10,836 nt of DNA, taken from assembly GCA_036401755.1 (NCBI GenBank), contig DASWUD010000094.1, forward strand, positions 1 through 10,836, given 5' to 3'. The stretch comes from DASWUD01 sp036401755. Its GTDB lineage: Bacteria; Pseudomonadota; Gammaproteobacteria; Thiohalomonadales; Thiohalomonadaceae. The notes under the pieces are model-generated. The model was not told the DNA's origin. It saw nothing but the letters and a program-made list of their open reading frames with translations, and did not search any database. Every line of letters begins with the position of its first letter. Within the stretch, counting starts at the first letter, position 1. Positions 9,023 to 10,836 of the stretch are shown here, piece after piece. A program made the translations under genes and the position numbers.

Positions 9023-9639
9023 GTCGCGATCCCGATACATTACTGCGCTACACCACAGCTGAACGGATCAACCACTGGGTGGTGGCGATCAGTTTTATAC
9101 TACTCGCCCTCTCCGGGCTGGCCCTCTTCCATCCCCTGTTCTGGCCCTTGAGTGATCTGTTGGGTGGCGGCACCTGGTCGCGCATCCTTCACCCCTTCAT
9201 CGGGCTGCTGATGGTCCTCGCGTTCATCGGGCTTTTCTTCCGTTTCCGCAAATACAACCGCATGACAGACGACGACAGGGAGTGGCTGAAGAATGCTCGG
9301 GAGGTCATTAAAGGTCACCAGAACCATCTGCCTGAACAGGGCAAATTTAACGCAGGCCAGAAGCTGGTATTCAAGAGTTCAGCGTTATTGATAGTGCTGC
9401 TGCTTCTGTCAGGGCTCGTCCTGTGGCGCGCTTACTTCAATCTGCCGGTGGAGATGGTACGCATCGCCGCAGTGGTCCATGCCGCATCGGCAACATTTTT
9501 GATCGCCATCATCTTGATTCACGTCTATGCCGCCATTTGGGTCAAAGGCAGCTTTGGCGCCATGGGCAGCGGCAAGGTGAGCCGTGCCTGGGCGCGGCAG
9601 CACCATCGCCGCTGGTATCGCGAGATGACCGGCAAATAA
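9019..9639 (+). CDS. fdnI: Formate dehydrogenase-N type gamma subunit, cytochrome b556
   Basis: FdnI is the inner-membrane dihaem cytochrome b that takes electrons from FdnH and reduces quinone. The product has 206 residues (217 in E. coli), ending soon after WYREM without the charged E. coli tail. Four hydrophobic segments lie near 18-38, 54-75, 118-138 and 150-172. His19, His58, His154 and His168 align with the four haem-ligand histidines of E. coli FdnI (18, 57, 155, 169). KFNAGQK (109-115) matches the loop at the quinone site. ATG 9019 lies in ATGA, overlapping the fdnH stop. AAGGAG (9005-9010) is eight bases upstream within fdnH, so translation is probably coupled. Stop is TAA. Confidence 0.95.
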   Translation: MSRDPDTLLRYTTAERINHWVVAISFILLALSGLALFHPLFWPLSDLLGGGTWSRILHPFIGLLMVLAFIGLFFRFRKYNRMTDDDREWLKNAREVIKGHQNHLPEQGKFNAGQKLVFKSSALLIVLLLLSGLVLWRAYFNLPVEMVRIAAVVHAASATFLIAIILIHVYAAIWVKGSFGAMGSGKVSRAWARQHHRRWYREMTGK

Positions 9640-9643
9640 TTTT

Positions 9644-9662
9644 AGGGAGCTTGAATATGTGA
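9644..9662 (+). other. Ribosome binding site plus ATG-TGA start-stop unit upstream of fdhE
   Basis: AGGGAG (9644-9649) lies seven bases before ATG (9657-9659), which is followed at once by TGA (9660-9662). The ATG is in the same frame as fdhE, 38 codons upstream of the chosen fdhE ATG at 9771, with no other stop between. It may be a minimal regulatory open reading frame, or the remnant of an older fdhE start. No SECIS fold follows: the nearest hairpin, GCTG/CAGC at 9671-9681, has loop UCA with no bulged U. Insertion of Sec here is therefore not supported. Confidence 0.4.
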
Positions 9663-9770
9663 GTGAGCGGGCTGTCACAGCAAATTACCCGCACGCAACA
9701 TATTCACCGGTTCCCTTTAACCGCTTGGGCTGCAGATGATCGCAGCCGCGCACTTCAAGGGAGAGTGAGC

Positions 9771-10691
9771 ATGAGTACACAACCCGTTTCCGGGATCGCC
9801 GCCTACGGCATATCCGAGCCACCACGCGTCATCACACCCGATCCGGCGCAGATTTTTTTGCGTCGCGCCAAACGTTTTGAAAATCTGGCCTTCAACCATC
9901 CGCTGAGTGACTGGCTCTTTTTTCTGGCGAAACTGACGCAGGCTCAGCACGAGGCACTCATGCAATATCCCTCGGTGAGACTCCCTGATTATCTCTCACT
10001 CATGAAAAGCCATGGCATGCCTCCCCTGCCTGCGACCAGCTGGCAGCGCGACCCGGTGTGGCGGGGGGGAACTCTCAATACCCTGCTGGAGGTGGCTGAA
10101 AAGAACCTGCCAAAATCGGGGCTGGCACAATTGCATCTGCTGAATGAAGCCTCACCGGCACAGCTGGAAGCCATGGCCGAGCGGGTCTTGCGTTGTGATT
10201 GTGACAGCGAACTGGCGGGGGTGTTGCCCATCGTGGCGGCAGCACTGCAGGTCTACTGGACACATATGGCTTCTGCCCTCAACATCGACGACATCCCCGC
10301 CCACAGCGATACGCCCGGCGTCTGCCCTTGTTGTGGGTCGCTGCCAGTGGCGAGCATTGTGCGTACCGAAGGACCGGTGACCGGGCTGCGCTATCTCCAT
10401 TGCTCGCTGTGTAATACCGAATGGAATCTGGTGCGCGTGAAATGCGCCGCCTGTGACAGCACACGCGGCATCGCCTACCACCGCATCGAGGGCAAGCGCG
10501 ACCCCATCAGCGCCGAAACTTGTGACAGTTGCAACAGCTATCTGAAGATCGCCTATGCGGCACAGCATGCCGAGGTCGACCCGGTGGCCGATGACCTCGC
10601 CACCCTGTCACTCGATTTTCTGGTGGATGAGGCTGGCTACCAGCGTTGCGGCCCCAACTTGCTGTTGATGCCAGGCAGCGCACAGTCGTAA
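9771..10691 (+). CDS. fdhE: Formate dehydrogenase accessory (maturation) protein FdhE
   Basis: FdhE is a cytoplasmic, metal-binding maturation factor needed in E. coli for active respiratory formate dehydrogenases. It acts on the catalytic subunit and is not part of the mature enzyme. The product has 306 residues (309 in E. coli). The N-terminal half is largely helical, with RRAKRFENLA and HPLSDWL matching the family. The C-terminal half holds four CxxC pairs at Cys185/188, 211/214, 225/228 and 251/254, with GLRYLHCSLC, TEWNLVRVKC and CDSCNSYLKI typical of FdhE. VADDLATLSLD follows near 272-282. The start was chosen from AGGGAG (9758-9763), seven bases before ATG 9771, and from length. A GTG at 9663 would add 36 residues without family support. 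The gene lies 131 bases after fdnI, most likely in the same operon. Confidence 0.94.
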   Translation: MSTQPVSGIAAYGISEPPRVITPDPAQIFLRRAKRFENLAFNHPLSDWLFFLAKLTQAQHEALMQYPSVRLPDYLSLMKSHGMPPLPATSWQRDPVWRGGTLNTLLEVAEKNLPKSGLAQLHLLNEASPAQLEAMAERVLRCDCDSELAGVLPIVAAALQVYWTHMASALNIDDIPAHSDTPGVCPCCGSLPVASIVRTEGPVTGLRYLHCSLCNTEWNLVRVKCAACDSTRGIAYHRIEGKRDPISAETCDSCNSYLKIAYAAQHAEVDPVADDLATLSLDFLVDEAGYQRCGPNLLLMPGSAQS

Positions 10692-10824
10692 CTCAGAAAC
10701 GCGCAACTAGCGTATTGAATCATCGCATCAGCCATATATTTTTATTCCTTGGCGCGCTTGGCGTCTTGACGAGAAAAAACCACTTCTCTGCGCCCGCCAA
10801 TTCTACTGACATCCAATAAACAAC

Positions 10825-10831
10825 AAGGGGG
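10825..10831 (+). promoter_or_regulatory. Possible Shine-Dalgarno sequence for a gene starting beyond the window
   Basis: AAGGGGG lies five bases before the window edge, well placed for a start codon just outside. The rest of 10692-10836 holds no gene. It has an AT-rich patch (10734-10748) and a short direct repeat, TTGGCG at 10749-10754 and 10758-10763. I see no intrinsic terminator after fdhE and no promoter with a credible -35/-10 pair. Confidence 0.35.
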
Positions 10832-10836
10832 CTTAC

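Noticed and set aside
9660..9681. UGA at codon 2 upstream of fdhE as a second selenocysteine codon
   Set aside because: The only nearby hairpin (GCTG/CAGC, 9671-9681) has a UCA loop with no GU, no bulged U and too short a spacing from the UGA. FdhE family proteins begin further downstream.
9663..9770. GTG 9663 as the fdhE start (342 residues)
   Set aside because: It lacks its own well-placed ribosome binding site, while ATG 9771 has AGGGAG seven bases upstream and gives the family length of about 306-309 residues.
10715..10740. Promoter TTGAAT / TATATT downstream of fdhE
   Set aside because: The spacer is only 14 bases, and no better -10 pairs with TTGAAT or with TTGACG (10766-10771).
10749..10764. 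Sigma-54 promoter in TTGGCGCGCTTGGCG
   Set aside because: At the required distance from the GG (10751-10752), the -12 GC is absent; the bases there are GT.

Overview
This window is a compact selenocysteine and formate-oxidation island, with every recognisable gene on the + strand. The proteins closely resemble the E. coli SelA, SelB, SelD, FdnG, FdnH, FdnI and FdhE families. That similarity, the high GC content and the bacterial 8/5-type tRNA-Sec suggest a gammaproteobacterium with anaerobic or microaerobic formate respiration. I cannot name the species. The sequence shows no phage, IS or CRISPR elements.

Layout: 1-135 is the tail of a short-chain dehydrogenase/reductase. A leader at 136-277 ends in a hairpin (251-270) with the same architecture as the SECIS element of the downstream selenoprotein. 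Then come selA (278-1714), selB (1711-3609, GTG start overlapping the selA stop), selC encoding tRNA-Sec with a UCA anticodon (3680-3776), and selD (3833-4900). After a 167-bp gap holding a good sigma-70-like promoter overlapped by an inverted repeat, the formate dehydrogenase operon follows: fdnG (5068-8124), fdnH (8135-9022), fdnI (9019-9639) and the maturation gene fdhE (9771-10691). fdnG is interrupted only by an in-frame UGA at codon 196 (5653-5655), followed by a SECIS hairpin. The last 145 bases hold no gene, but a Shine-Dalgarno-like run close to the edge suggests another gene starts just outside.

How the genes work together: SelD makes selenophosphate, SelA converts Ser-tRNA-Sec (from selC, serylated by SerRS elsewhere) to Sec-tRNA-Sec, and SelB carries it to the ribosome at UGA codons followed by a SECIS hairpin. 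The one evident client is FdnG, the Tat-exported molybdenum/Sec catalytic subunit. FdnG hands electrons to the four-cluster protein FdnH and on to the cytochrome b FdnI, which reduces quinone; FdhE assists maturation. Thus the machinery and its client sit together in about 10.5 kb.

The points most worth a second look are the SECIS-like hairpin directly before the selA ribosome binding site (probable SelB-mediated feedback on selAB), the ATG-TGA start-stop unit in frame upstream of fdhE, and the inverted repeat over the fdnG promoter.
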